From: Solobacterium moorei
GTDB taxonomy: Bacteria; Bacillota_I; Bacilli_A; Erysipelotrichales; Erysipelotrichaceae
Direction: 5' to 3'
DNA: 64,000 nucleotides
NCBI RefSeq assembly: GCF_036323475.1
Contig: NZ_AP028934.1
Coordinates: 2,542,001-2,606,000 of the forward strand
Part shown: positions 8,948 to 17,451 of the stretch, in pieces
Layout: each line of letters opens with the position of its first letter
Numbering within the stretch: the stretch's first letter is position 1
Notes under the pieces: generated by a model
The model's database searches: none
What the model saw: the letters and a program-made list of their open reading frames with translations, nothing else
What the model was told of the DNA's origin: nothing
Translations under genes and position numbers: made by a program

Positions 8948-11900
8948 CAGTATTCCGTTGTTTTGTGGAGAAGAAACCTGCATACGCAGTAGAAGCTAAA
9001 TCCATATTAAATGATTTACACGTTGCCTTACGTAACCAGAAGGTTGAAGCTGTACGTGTTTTAAATCGCTATGATTTAGAAAATGTAGATGAAGAAGATT
9101 ATATTGCCGCAAAGTATACAATTCTTTCAGAACCACAGGTAGATTTCTTCTATGAAGAAGCGCCTACACCGGATTATGATGAATATATTCTTGCGACAGA
9201 ATATTTACCTGGACAGTTTGATCAACGTGCAGATTCTTGTGCACAGTGTATTCAACTCAGCTCCATGAAACAAAAGCCTGCTGTAAAGACGGCACGTCTT
9301 TATTACATCAAGGGTAAGTTTACAGACGAAGAAAAGAAGTTGATTGAAGAAACTCTGATCAATCCAGTAGAAGCACGAATCGCAAGCTTAGAGAAGCCAG
9401 AGACTATCATTATGTCTTTTGAAACTCCAGAGCTTCCGCCAGTCATTGATGGTTTTATCAAACTGGATGAAGAAGGCTTAAAGAAATTCCTCAAGGAACA
9501 TGGACTTGCGATGGATTTAGAAGACCTCAAGTTTATGCAGGAATACTTCCAAAAAATTGAATGCAGAAACCCGACGATTACAGAGGTGCGTGTCATCGAT
9601 ACCTATTGGTCAGACCATTGCCGACATACAACATTCCATACAGTTATCGATGATGTAGAGATTCAACCTGAATATGTAAAAGATACGTATTTAAATTATC
9701 TAGATTTACGCAGTCATATCTATGCCGGTCGTACCTCCAAACCAGTATGTTTAATGGATTTGGGTACGATTGGAGCCAAAGCATTAAAGAAATATGGTAA
9801 GTTAACAGATTTAGATGAGTCTGAAGAAATTAACGCATGTTCTGTAAAAATCAAAGTTGATGTAAATGGTGAAGATAAGGATTGGTTATTGATGTTTAAG
9901 AATGAAACACATAACCACCCTACAGAAATCGAACCATTTGGCGGTGCTGCGACTTGCCTTGGTGGCGCAATCCGTGATCCATTATCAGGACGCAGCTATG
10001 TATATCAAGCAATGCGCGTAACAGGTGCTGCAGATCCGCTAAAGCCAATTAGTGAAACGATGAAAGGAAAGCTGCCACAGCGTAAACTCGTAACAACTGC
10101 AGCTGCTGGTTATAGCTCTTATGGTAACCAAATTGGTTTAGCAACAGGGCTTGTACGTGAAATCTATCATCCAGGATACGTTGCGAAACGTATGGAAGTT
10201 GGTGCTGTGATTGCGGCTGCTCCAGAAGAGAATGCTGTTCGTTTAAGACCAGAACCAGAGGATGTAGTCATCTTATTAGGTGGACGTACAGGGCGTGATG
10301 GTTGTGGTGGCGCAACAGGTTCTTCAAAGTCACACAATATCGAATCATTAGAAAGCTGTGGGGCAGAGGTCCAAAAGGGCAATGCACCAGAAGAGCGTAA
10401 GCTACAAAGATTATTCCGTAATCCAGAAGCCGCAAAACTTATCAAACGCTGTAATGACTTTGGGGCTGGCGGTGTAGCAGTAGCTATTGGAGAACTCGCT
10501 GATGGATTAGTGATAGATTTAAATAAGGTTCCAAAGAAGTATGAAGGCTTAAATGGAACAGAACTAGCGATTAGTGAGTCCCAAGAGCGTATGGCTGTTG
10601 TCGTCAGAAAAGAAGATGCTGAAAAGTTCCAAGAACTTGCAAGCATAGAAAATCTTGAGACGACAATAGTAGCAAAAGTTACAGAAGAACCACGTATGAT
10701 TATGACCTTGCAGGGAGAAGAAATTGTAAATATCTCTCGTGAGTTCTTAAATACAAACGGTGCAAGTAGACACACATCCGTTGTGGTTGGTGAAGACCAA
10801 CCAGAAGAAGAGGTTCAAGTAGAAAGTCTTCGTGCAGGTATGGATAAGCTCGTAGAAGATTTAAATATCTGTAGTCAAAAAGGCTTAGCGGAACGCTTTG
10901 ACACAACGATTGGTAGTGGTACTGTATGCATGCCATTTGGCGGTAAATACCAAATGACACCAAGCCAGGTAATGGCTGCTAAGATTCCAGTATTAGATGG
11001 TGAAACAGATACGGCATCGCTCATGTCCTATGGCTATGATCCAGAGTTATCCTCCTTATCGCCATATAAGGGTGCGATGGCTGCGGTCATTGAAGCGATG
11101 TCAAAACTCGTTGCGGCTGGTATTGATCCTAAACATGCATGGTTATCGTTCCAAGAATACTTTGGACGTACTGGCGATAATCCAGAGAAGTGGGGCAAGC
11201 CATTTGCGGCATTACTTGGTGCACTCAAAGCCCAAGCAGAATTAGAAGTTGCGGCAATCGGAGGTAAAGACTCCATGTCAGGAACATTCGAAGATATCGA
11301 TGTTCCACCTACACTCATTGCCTTTGCGGTATCTACGGCAAAAGCTTCTCATATTATCACAAATGAGTGGAAGGCTAAAGACCACTATATCTATGCAGTG
11401 ATGCCAGAATATGATGAGAATGGTATTGTGGACTTTACGAGTGTGCGTGCGGTATTTGATAGAGTTTACTCTTTAATTGGCTCAGGTTGTGTGAAGTCTG
11501 CTTGTGCACTCGAACATGGTGGCACAGCAGAAGCACTTCTCAAGTGTAGTCTAGGTAACCGTATTGGTTTTGCATTAGAAGAAGATGTAAATATCAATCA
11601 ACTCTTTAAGAAGTGCTATGGTGGGTTCTTGTTAGAAACAGATAAAGAAATCGAAGGGCTTGAACTGCTAGGTAAGACAATAGGAGAGTTTGAATTACGT
11701 ACAAAGGATGAAGCTATCTCCTTAGATGAATTGCAAACTCGCTATGAAGAAAAACTAGAATCTGTATATCCTTGCAATATCAAGCAGAGTGAAAAGGAAA
11801 TTGAACCTGTATCTGTGGAACGTAGATTTGACATGCATGCAAGTTATGCGGTTGATACTCCACATGTCTTAATTCCTGTATTCCCAGGAACAAACTGTGA

Positions 11901-12660
11901 ATATGATACAGCACGTGCATTTAAACGTGAGGGTGCTGAAACAGAAATCTTCGTAATCAAGAATCTAACAGCACAAGATATCGAAGATAGTGTGGAAAGA
12001 TTTGTGGATGCGATTGGTCGTAGTCAAATCATCGCACTTCCAGGTGGATTCTCAGGTGGTGATGAACCAGATGGCTCTGCAAAGTTTATCGTTTCCTTCT
12101 TCCGTAACCCAAAGGTAAAAGAAGCAGTAGAAGACTTACTCAATCATAGAGAAGGTTTAATGATTGGTATCTGTAATGGATTCCAAGCTCTCGTAAAACT
12201 TGGACTTGTGCCATATGGCAAGATTATGGAACCGGATGAATTCCGTCCAACACTGACATTTAACACAATTGGAAGACACCAATCCAAACTCGTTAAGACG
12301 AGAATCGCATGTAATCAATCCCCTTGGATGAAATATATGAATGTTGGAGATATTCATACAGTAGCGATTAGCCATGGCGAAGGAAGATTTATCGCAAAAG
12401 ATAATGTTATTCAAACCTTGATTGATAATGGTCAAATTGCGACACAGTACGTTAACTTTGAAGGACAACCAACATCTGATATTCATTTCAATCCAAATAA
12501 TTCTGTCTATGCGATTGAGGGAATTACCTCACCGGATGGACGCATTCTCGGTAAGATGGGACACTCTGAGCGTAATGGCGAAAACCTTTATAAGAATGTA
12601 CCAGATATTGAAAACCAACAGTTGTTATTTAAGGCGGCAGTTGAATACTTTACAAAGTAA
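8944..12660 (+). CDS. purL: Phosphoribosylformylglycinamidine synthase, single-chain
   Basis: A 1238-residue one-chain FGAM synthase of the kind found in Clostridia and relatives, rather than the PurS/PurQ/PurL set of Bacillus. The N-terminal part is PurS-like, the middle holds the two AIR-synthetase-like ATP domains (SDHCRHTTFHT, ETHNHPTEIEPFGGAAT, GGKDSMSGTFE) and the last about 260 residues are a class I glutaminase with FPGTNCEYDTARAF, nucleophile Cys in GICNGFQAL and the terminal GHSERNGENLY. It is the last gene of the pur operon. No U-tract terminator is visible before the ISL3 element. Confidence 0.96.
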   Translation: MTVFRCFVEKKPAYAVEAKSILNDLHVALRNQKVEAVRVLNRYDLENVDEEDYIAAKYTILSEPQVDFFYEEAPTPDYDEYILATEYLPGQFDQRADSCAQCIQLSSMKQKPAVKTARLYYIKGKFTDEEKKLIEETLINPVEARIASLEKPETIIMSFETPELPPVIDGFIKLDEEGLKKFLKEHGLAMDLEDLKFMQEYFQKIECRNPTITEVRVIDTYWSDHCRHTTFHTVIDDVEIQPEYVKDTYLNYLDLRSHIYAGRTSKPVCLMDLGTIGAKALKKYGKLTDLDESEEINACSVKIKVDVNGEDKDWLLMFKNETHNHPTEIEPFGGAATCLGGAIRDPLSGRSYVYQAMRVTGAADPLKPISETMKGKLPQRKLVTTAAAGYSSYGNQIGLATGLVREIYHPGYVAKRMEVGAVIAAAPEENAVRLRPEPEDVVILLGGRTGRDGCGGATGSSKSHNIESLESCGAEVQKGNAPEERKLQRLFRNPEAAKLIKRCNDFGAGGVAVAIGELADGLVIDLNKVPKKYEGLNGTELAISESQERMAVVVRKEDAEKFQELASIENLETTIVAKVTEEPRMIMTLQGEEIVNISREFLNTNGASRHTSVVVGEDQPEEEVQVESLRAGMDKLVEDLNICSQKGLAERFDTTIGSGTVCMPFGGKYQMTPSQVMAAKIPVLDGETDTASLMSYGYDPELSSLSPYKGAMAAVIEAMSKLVAAGIDPKHAWLSFQEYFGRTGDNPEKWGKPFAALLGALKAQAELEVAAIGGKDSMSGTFEDIDVPPTLIAFAVSTAKASHIITNEWKAKDHYIYAVMPEYDENGIVDFTSVRAVFDRVYSLIGSGCVKSACALEHGGTAEALLKCSLGNRIGFALEEDVNINQLFKKCYGGFLLETDKEIEGLELLGKTIGEFELRTKDEAISLDELQTRYEEKLESVYPCNIKQSEKEIEPVSVERRFDMHASYAVDTPHVLIPVFPGTNCEYDTARAFKREGAETEIFVIKNLTAQDIEDSVERFVDAIGRSQIIALPGGFSGGDEPDGSAKFIVSFFRNPKVKEAVEDLLNHREGLMIGICNGFQALVKLGLVPYGKIMEPDEFRPTLTFNTIGRHQSKLVKTRIACNQSPWMKYMNVGDIHTVAISHGEGRFIAKDNVIQTLIDNGQIATQYVNFEGQPTSDIHFNPNNSVYAIEGITSPDGRILGKMGHSERNGENLYKNVPDIENQQLLFKAAVEYFTK

Positions 12661-12734
12661 GTCTAGAAAAGAAGGGGCTGTAACGCATAACAGCCTAGAA
12701 AATAAAATGTCCAACCTCTAAATTAAGCCTAATG
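12661..12734 (+). other. Gap between purL and the ISL3 element
   Basis: It holds a 6-bp hairpin (GGCTGT 12676-12681 with ACAGCC 12690-12695) with no T-run after it, so it is a weak terminator candidate. No gene seen. Confidence 0.4.
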
Positions 12735-12784
12735 TAAAATAACTTGGGGTTTTAGAAAAAACCGCTTTAAAATTACATGGGGGT

Positions 12785-12842
12785 AAAAAGGTAGAAATTG
12801 TAGATGAGAATAATGTCTCTTGTCTACGATTTCTACCTTTTA
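12785..12842 (-). terminator. Long hairpin downstream of the ISL3 transposase
   Basis: About 18 bp of near-perfect stem (12785-12803 with 12823-12841) with T-runs on both sides, between the transposase stop and the IS end. It works as a terminator in either direction and may shield the element from purL transcription. Confidence 0.75.
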
Positions 12843-12874
12843 TATGTGCTAAGAAAGAAATGTTTTATTGTTAA

Positions 12875-14203
12875 TTATTTTTTGTATGAACCACGCTTCT
12901 TTCCAATCCTTTTGTTGGATTGAAGGTGATCCGTAATTGTGTAATATAGTTTTCTGTTTAACGCGTAGAGCACTCTAGCACGGAATCTTGGAAAGTTTGA
13001 AAGACCATTAGAAACATTGATCAGTACACGTAATCTACTATTCATATATTCTGATAGTGCATTCGATTGTTTTCTGTCATCATACGGTCTTCTAAACGAG
13101 TTGAGATACTCCTCTTTCCAGTTTGTGATAGATGTCAAAAAGTCTTCGTACGCAGGTATATCAGCAGAAATAAACGCATCTAGTATGGAGGTAATTTCGA
13201 TTGTACAAGATGGGTAAATAGCAGTTCTATTAAAGTTGCGAAATAATTCTTTTAAGTGGTAGGCAAGCGTTAAAACTGGATCAATCTCCAATAACTGATC
13301 ATATAAATTTCGATAATTCAATTTTTGCCTAAAGAAACTGTTATATTTCGGCTCGTTATCTAAGTTGTAGTCGGTTTCCAGTAATTTATGCCATGTTTTA
13401 AGAAGATAATAAGCTCTACTTCCTTTTTCATAATGATTCATGATATCGATACGTAGACGTGAGAATCCAGATGTAAGATGCTCGATGACATGGAAAGGAT
13501 CTACAGCGACGATGGCGTTGGGCAGATATTTCTTTACAACATCTTTGTATGGCTGCCACATATCCATGGTCACAATCTTCACTCTTTGTCTCTCACTTAA
13601 TGGGATATTTTCAAAGTAAGTGCTGAGTTCCTTTTTTGAACGAGACTGTATGACTTCGTTTAGAACACGAGCTTTATTATCGACCATGACACATAAGTAA
13701 GAACTGTTTTTTAACGCCATGTCAGAATATAGTTCATCAATTCCTAGATACTCGGGTAAGAACTGCCTTGGAATTCTCAAGTAACTATCGGCATAGAGTT
13801 CTACCGTAGGAATAGATACATGTGCTCTTAGTGCAATTGTCTTTAAGTTAATGGAGATATCACCTAGATCTTTCATGATTTGATCGACCATAGAGAAGGT
13901 GGAGTGCATACCATCAGGGGTAAAGATATTGTCTTCACTAAAAGTACGATGACAGTCACGACACTTATATCGTCTACGTTTCCAATTGACAATCGTTTTT
14001 AGACCAGCGATGTCTTGCGTTTTGAATGTATATGTTAGAAGTCCTTTGCTAGATGTATCAGCACCACAGTAAGGGCAAATGGGGTGTTTATTTATCAGTA
14101 GAAGATAAATATTCAAGGTATCATGATTGCGATATGTAGATAGACTTTGAACTTGATCTTGGGACAAGTTCAAAGCAGATGTGATAATATAATCAATAGC
14201 CAT
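12875..14203 (-). CDS. ISL3-family transposase
   Basis: A 442-residue transposase. The N-terminal zinc-binding domain has CPYCGAD (about residue 43) and CRDCHRTF (about 76); the DDE catalytic domain follows with GIDELYSD, VTMDMWQPYKDVVKKYLPNA and DPFHVIEHL, and the family's late Glu region near the C-terminus. Length matches intact family members and no frameshift is seen, so it may be active. It is read toward purL. Confidence 0.92.
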   Translation of the reverse strand: MAIDYIITSALNLSQDQVQSLSTYRNHDTLNIYLLLINKHPICPYCGADTSSKGLLTYTFKTQDIAGLKTIVNWKRRRYKCRDCHRTFSEDNIFTPDGMHSTFSMVDQIMKDLGDISINLKTIALRAHVSIPTVELYADSYLRIPRQFLPEYLGIDELYSDMALKNSSYLCVMVDNKARVLNEVIQSRSKKELSTYFENIPLSERQRVKIVTMDMWQPYKDVVKKYLPNAIVAVDPFHVIEHLTSGFSRLRIDIMNHYEKGSRAYYLLKTWHKLLETDYNLDNEPKYNSFFRQKLNYRNLYDQLLEIDPVLTLAYHLKELFRNFNRTAIYPSCTIEITSILDAFISADIPAYEDFLTSITNWKEEYLNSFRRPYDDRKQSNALSEYMNSRLRVLINVSNGLSNFPRFRARVLYALNRKLYYTITDHLQSNKRIGKKRGSYKK

Positions 14204-14277
14204 TTATGGCCTCCTCTCAAGACATTTTCTTTCATAGCAAAAAGATAATAACATGAGAGGTTTTTTTATTTTTGAAG

Positions 14278-14357
14278 GTACCCCAAGTTTTCTGAAGAAG
14301 TATCAAAAAGGCACCCCAAGTCTTCTCATTGCGGTACCCCAACCCCAAGTAATTTTA
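14278..14357. repeat. Repeated ACTTGGGGT motifs at the ISL3 end
   Basis: On the minus strand, copies of ACTTGGGGT followed by ACC, GCC or TGG occur near 14280, 14311 and 14342, and two more near 12741 and 12772 at the other end. Such sub-terminal repeats are usually transposase-binding sites. Confidence 0.65.
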
Positions 14358-14475
14358 GAGCGCCCATAATTTAGTGCTCTCTTTTGCCTTTACTTTCATT
14401 TTGAATACTCCTATTTCTAAAATAGACAAATATTCTAATTCAATTTTGTCTTGATGGGTATCAATAGAATTAATG
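14358..14475. other. Gap between ISL3 and IS66
   Basis: An AT-rich stretch with a small hairpin AGAGC/GCTCT near 14356-14382. It is probably the pre-insertion chromosome. No gene seen. Confidence 0.4.
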
Positions 14476-14483
14476 GTTTAAAT
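14476..14483. repeat. IS66 target-site duplication, left copy
   Basis: GTTTAAAT lies immediately outside the IS66 left end and is identical to the copy at 17164-17171. IS66 elements make 8-bp duplications. Confidence 0.95.
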
Positions 14484-14552
14484 GTAAACGCTAAACCAGT
14501 TGTACCATATAGATAAAATAAAATCGTATTTGAGATAGTGTTGTAAAGTATC

Positions 14553-16139
14553 TCAAGTACGATTTTTATAAATGTTATCTGGTAGTTCTTTTGACCAAGG
14601 TAGTAATCTATCTGGTACCTCCACCGTTAGGTCATGTATCGTTTTAGGAAGTTCTTCTAACAGATAGCGAATATATTCGTATATCTTGATATCATTTGCT
14701 TTACATGTTTCTACGATACTATAGAGTACTGCACTGGCCTGTGCTCCTTTTATCGTATCGATCATGATCCAGTTCTTTCTTCCTACTGTAAATGGTCGTA
14801 TCGCTCTTTCTGCCGCATTGTTATCTAGAGGTATTCTTGCGTCCTTTAGAAATTCTCTGAGATAGGATTCTTGATTCAGGGCATAGGTAAAGCCTTTTCC
14901 TGTTTCTGATTCTCTTGATACATTCTCCCAATATCTTTTTACCCATGTGAAAAATTCATCCACTAGGGGTGCTACTTTCTCTTTCCTCTGTCTTAGCTTT
15001 TCTTGTTCGCCCAATCCCTTCAATTGATTATCTTCGTGATAGATTCTATTGATCCTATCTACCGCTTCCTGGGCAAGTGTCTGACTCGTCTTCACTGCTT
15101 TGATGAGCGTCGTGAACTTTCTTTTGAGATGGGTCCAGCACCCAGCTACGGTAAAGCTTTCGGGATCTTCCTTGGCCAACTGGTGATAAGCACTGTAGCC
15201 ATCACATACAAGTGTCCCTCTAAATCCCTCTAGGAATCTTTGCGGATGTTCATGGGACCTCGTACGTCGATAATCATACAGGACGATCCGCTTTTCTTCC
15301 TCATGTGCCCCTGTACGATATACCCACATATAGGACTTACTGCCAGCTTTTCTGCCATCTTTGCTTACCTCGAATGGTGTTTCATCCACATGCAGTATAT
15401 CCTGTTTGATCATTTCTTCTTTTAACCTATCGTAGAAATGTATCAAATAGTTGTCGGATGCTTGGATCATCCAATTGGCCATGGTGGATCGTGAAATGTT
15501 GATCTGGTTTTCTTGGTATGTCTTTTCTTGTCTATATAACGGTACGGCATTGACATATTTGCCCCATATGATAGATGACACCAGTGATGGGGTAGCGATA
15601 CTGTTTGGCCATAGTTCTACAGGCTTCTGTGCTCGTATGATTGTCTGGTTATCCTTTGCGGCATATACACCAATTTTATAAGTGACCGCTTCGAAAGATG
15701 CTGGTATATGTTCCAGTTTCGTTATGATCTGATATGGCAGTCTCTTCCATCCGCTCTTGCCAAATCTTTCATTCAATTCTTCTTCGGATAGTTCGATATA
15801 TTCTTCACGGTGGTTCGTGATCTTCTGGATGTCTGATGCCCGCTTTCCTTTTGCCTTCTTCCTTGGTGCAGCTTCCTCTAACGTTGGCTCTGGTTGTAGT
15901 AAATCAAACAATACTTCAGGTTCATTAAAACCGAGTTCCAACTGTTCAAAGATTCCAGAACTCTGTTTCTCTGTACTTCTGCCAAAGCTTCTTTGATTCA
16001 TGATCTTGATCTGTTCACTAAGAAGTTTGATAGTAGCTTCTAGACTTTCTACACTGCTTTGCATACTCATAAAGAGCTTTATGATGATGTCCTTTGGCAG
16101 GCTTTCTACTTCTTCCTCACTTAGTTTTTTCATTTCCAT
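14553..16139 (-). CDS. tnpC: IS66 transposase TnpC
   Basis: A 528-residue IS66 main transposase. The N-terminus has a coiled coil (VESLEATIKLLSEQIKIMNQ), followed by a family region with QRSFGRSTEKQS and an RLPYQIITKLEHIPASFE zinc-finger-like part that lacks the usual cysteines. The DDE domain shows HVDETPFEV, LVCDGYSAYHQLA and, near the end, LDNNAAERAIRPFTVGRKNW. Length is normal. Confidence 0.93.
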   Translation of the reverse strand: MEMKKLSEEEVESLPKDIIIKLFMSMQSSVESLEATIKLLSEQIKIMNQRSFGRSTEKQSSGIFEQLELGFNEPEVLFDLLQPEPTLEEAAPRKKAKGKRASDIQKITNHREEYIELSEEELNERFGKSGWKRLPYQIITKLEHIPASFEAVTYKIGVYAAKDNQTIIRAQKPVELWPNSIATPSLVSSIIWGKYVNAVPLYRQEKTYQENQINISRSTMANWMIQASDNYLIHFYDRLKEEMIKQDILHVDETPFEVSKDGRKAGSKSYMWVYRTGAHEEEKRIVLYDYRRTRSHEHPQRFLEGFRGTLVCDGYSAYHQLAKEDPESFTVAGCWTHLKRKFTTLIKAVKTSQTLAQEAVDRINRIYHEDNQLKGLGEQEKLRQRKEKVAPLVDEFFTWVKRYWENVSRESETGKGFTYALNQESYLREFLKDARIPLDNNAAERAIRPFTVGRKNWIMIDTIKGAQASAVLYSIVETCKANDIKIYEYIRYLLEELPKTIHDLTVEVPDRLLPWSKELPDNIYKNRT

Positions 16140-16225
16140 AGCTTATGTATAAACCATTATGAGGGTGCCGTCAAATGTGGAAAACTTTGATTTTCCACAC
16201 AAATATTTTACTGGTACCAGCGCAT

Positions 16226-16321
16226 ATCTATGGCGTAATAAAAAGGCACGTATCAAGCAGTTTGGGGGCTGGAGTGTAGAAATTCATCTACTGCTTTTTA
16301 TGTGCCTTATACGCCATCTAT
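16226..16321. repeat. 84-bp foldback segment inside IS66, between ATCTAT repeats
   Basis: Bases 16232-16315 form a long hairpin: the left arm GGCGTAATAAAAAGGCAC matches the complement of the right end (GTGCCTTATACGCC) with small gaps. It is bracketed by direct repeats ATCTAT (16226-16231 and 16316-16321). The IS66 relic at 33350-33583 has one ATCTAT and lacks the segment. Either a small MITE-like insertion into IS66, or a deletion from the relic between short repeats. Confidence 0.6.
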
Positions 16322-16358
16322 AGGCCTATCTTCTTAATAAAAGTTGTGGATAACTTTT

Positions 16359-16718
16359 TTACAGTATCATCTTTCGTTCTACTTTCTGAATTGTCTTCCT
16401 CTGTATGATTGCCATGCCTTCAAACAGCCAATGATACTGTTCGATACTAATGTTCTCTATGTCTTCTGTCTTTCTGGGCCATTGGAATCTTCCTTCCTCC
16501 AATCGTTTATACAATAATAGGAATCCATCTGCCTCCCAAAGCAGTCCCTTCATACGATTAGTCTTTCTTCCACAAAACAAGAATAACGTTCCTTCATCAA
16601 AAGGATCTAGGTAGAAATGGTTCTGAATGATCGAAGCCAACCCATCTATTCCATTTCTTAGATCTGTATATCCACATGCAATATAGATCTTCTTAAAACC
16701 ACAATACTCTTTAAGCAT
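16359..16718 (-). CDS. tnpB: IS66 accessory protein TnpB
   Basis: A 119-residue IS66 Orf2 protein with the family patterns KKIYIACGYTDLRNGIDGLA, LFLFCGRKTNRMKGL and the following WEADGFLLLYKRLEEGRFQW. It is needed for IS66 transposition but its biochemical role is unknown. Its start overlaps the end of tnpA by 8 bases. Confidence 0.92.
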   Translation of the reverse strand: MLKEYCGFKKIYIACGYTDLRNGIDGLASIIQNHFYLDPFDEGTLFLFCGRKTNRMKGLLWEADGFLLLYKRLEEGRFQWPRKTEDIENISIEQYHWLFEGMAIIQRKTIQKVERKMIL

Positions 16719-17064
16719 GGGATACCGCCCGAATGATCTTTAGTAATAGCTCATCTGAAATATCTTCACCGATCTCTATCTGATGATTGCCCAATTGAAT
16801 GTGTGCAGAACCATGTCGAATAGGTTTCTTCAATTCTTGAAATGTGACATCTGATGATGGCGGTAAAGTTGCAGGAAAGATATCCATATGATTACCGACT
16901 TCTTGCGCCAAGTGGTTACGCAACTTTCGGTGATAATACCAATATTGTTTTTCGTTGATTCCATGTTCGTTACACCACTGTAGAACAGATTGACCACTTG
17001 TCTTACATTCCATAATGATCGATACCCATCGCTGTGCCTTTAGCTCTGCCGCTGTCATTATCAT
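16711..17064 (-). CDS. tnpA: IS66 accessory protein TnpA (DNA-binding)
   Basis: A 117-residue first gene of IS66 with an N-terminal helix-turn-helix (RWVSIIMECKTSGQSVLQWC then NEHGINEKQYWYYHRKLRN), typical of TnpA. It presumably binds the element ends. It lies about 100 bases inside the right end and is followed by overlapping tnpB. Confidence 0.88.
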   Translation of the reverse strand: MIMTAAELKAQRWVSIIMECKTSGQSVLQWCNEHGINEKQYWYYHRKLRNHLAQEVGNHMDIFPATLPPSSDVTFQELKKPIRHGSAHIQLGNHQIEIGEDISDELLLKIIRAVSHA

Positions 17065-17163
17065 AAAATAATCACCCCCAAACCCTCACGATTCTTAAGG
17101 GTTCTAGGGTGATTATGACATGACTTATGATTAATATACAGGTACTACCTATTTAGCGTTTAC

Positions 17164-17171
17164 GTTTAAAT
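17164..17171. repeat. IS66 target-site duplication, right copy
   Basis: GTTTAAAT, identical to 14476-14483. Confidence 0.95.
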
Positions 17172-17208
17172 GTAAATAAAAGAGCCATAATTATCCACTC
17201 TTTCAGCG

Positions 17209-17421
17209 CTATTGAACATCTTCTACTGTACGTACCTCATATATTCCATCACAGTATAGTCCATTTACTTGATGTCCAGCTTTTAAGGTATAGACAACTA
17301 TATGTAAATCAAGAGTAAAGTGATGAAAAAGTTTGAAAATAGATAACTTGATAAATATACGTGTCGATAGTTCTTTGAAAAGTGAATTGTGTACAATAAA
17401 AACAACTATCTTTACATAGTT
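17209..17421 (-). pseudogene. C-terminal remnant of an unidentified gene
   Basis: The minus strand is open for about 70 codons with no ATG and ends at TAG 17209-17211. The last stretch, YTLKAGHQVNGLYCDGIYEV followed by RTVEDVQ, reads like real protein. It is cut upstream close to the IS110 3' side, so the rest of the gene was probably lost when IS110 arrived or by later deletion. The family is not recognised. The gap 17172-17451 holds nothing else clear. Confidence 0.35.
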
Positions 17422-17451
17422 TGGCTTTCAACTGGAATTATGGGATTAAGA

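Larger units (their letters stand above)
12735..14357 (-). mobile_element. ISL3-family insertion sequence
   Basis: The transposase gene is bounded by near-perfect 17-bp inverted repeats: TAAAATAACTTGGGGTT at 12735-12751 and its complement, with one mismatch, at 14341-14357. Further copies of ACTTGGGGT lie inside both ends (around 12772, 14280, 14311). No clear 8-bp target duplication flanks it, so the exact tips may be off by a few bases or the copy may be old. Confidence 0.8.
14484..17163 (-). mobile_element. Complete IS66-family insertion sequence
   Basis: A 2680-bp element with terminal inverted repeats starting GTAAACGCTAAA at 14484 and, as its complement, ending at 17163; a GTACC block follows six bases further in at both ends. 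It carries the three standard genes tnpA, tnpB, tnpC on the minus strand and is flanked by a perfect 8-bp duplication. All three reading frames are intact, pointing to a fairly recent insertion. Confidence 0.95.

Noticed and set aside
10167-10775. A 202-codon minus-strand frame inside purL
   Set aside because: Shadow of purL: Ser/Ala-rich, no ribosome site, no domain pattern.
12676-12695. Terminator of the purine operon
   Set aside because: A 6-bp hairpin without a T-run; the next hairpin belongs to the ISL3 element.
15757-15996. Plus-strand frames inside IS66 tnpC
   Set aside because: Complement of a coiled-coil coding region; Ser-rich shadow.
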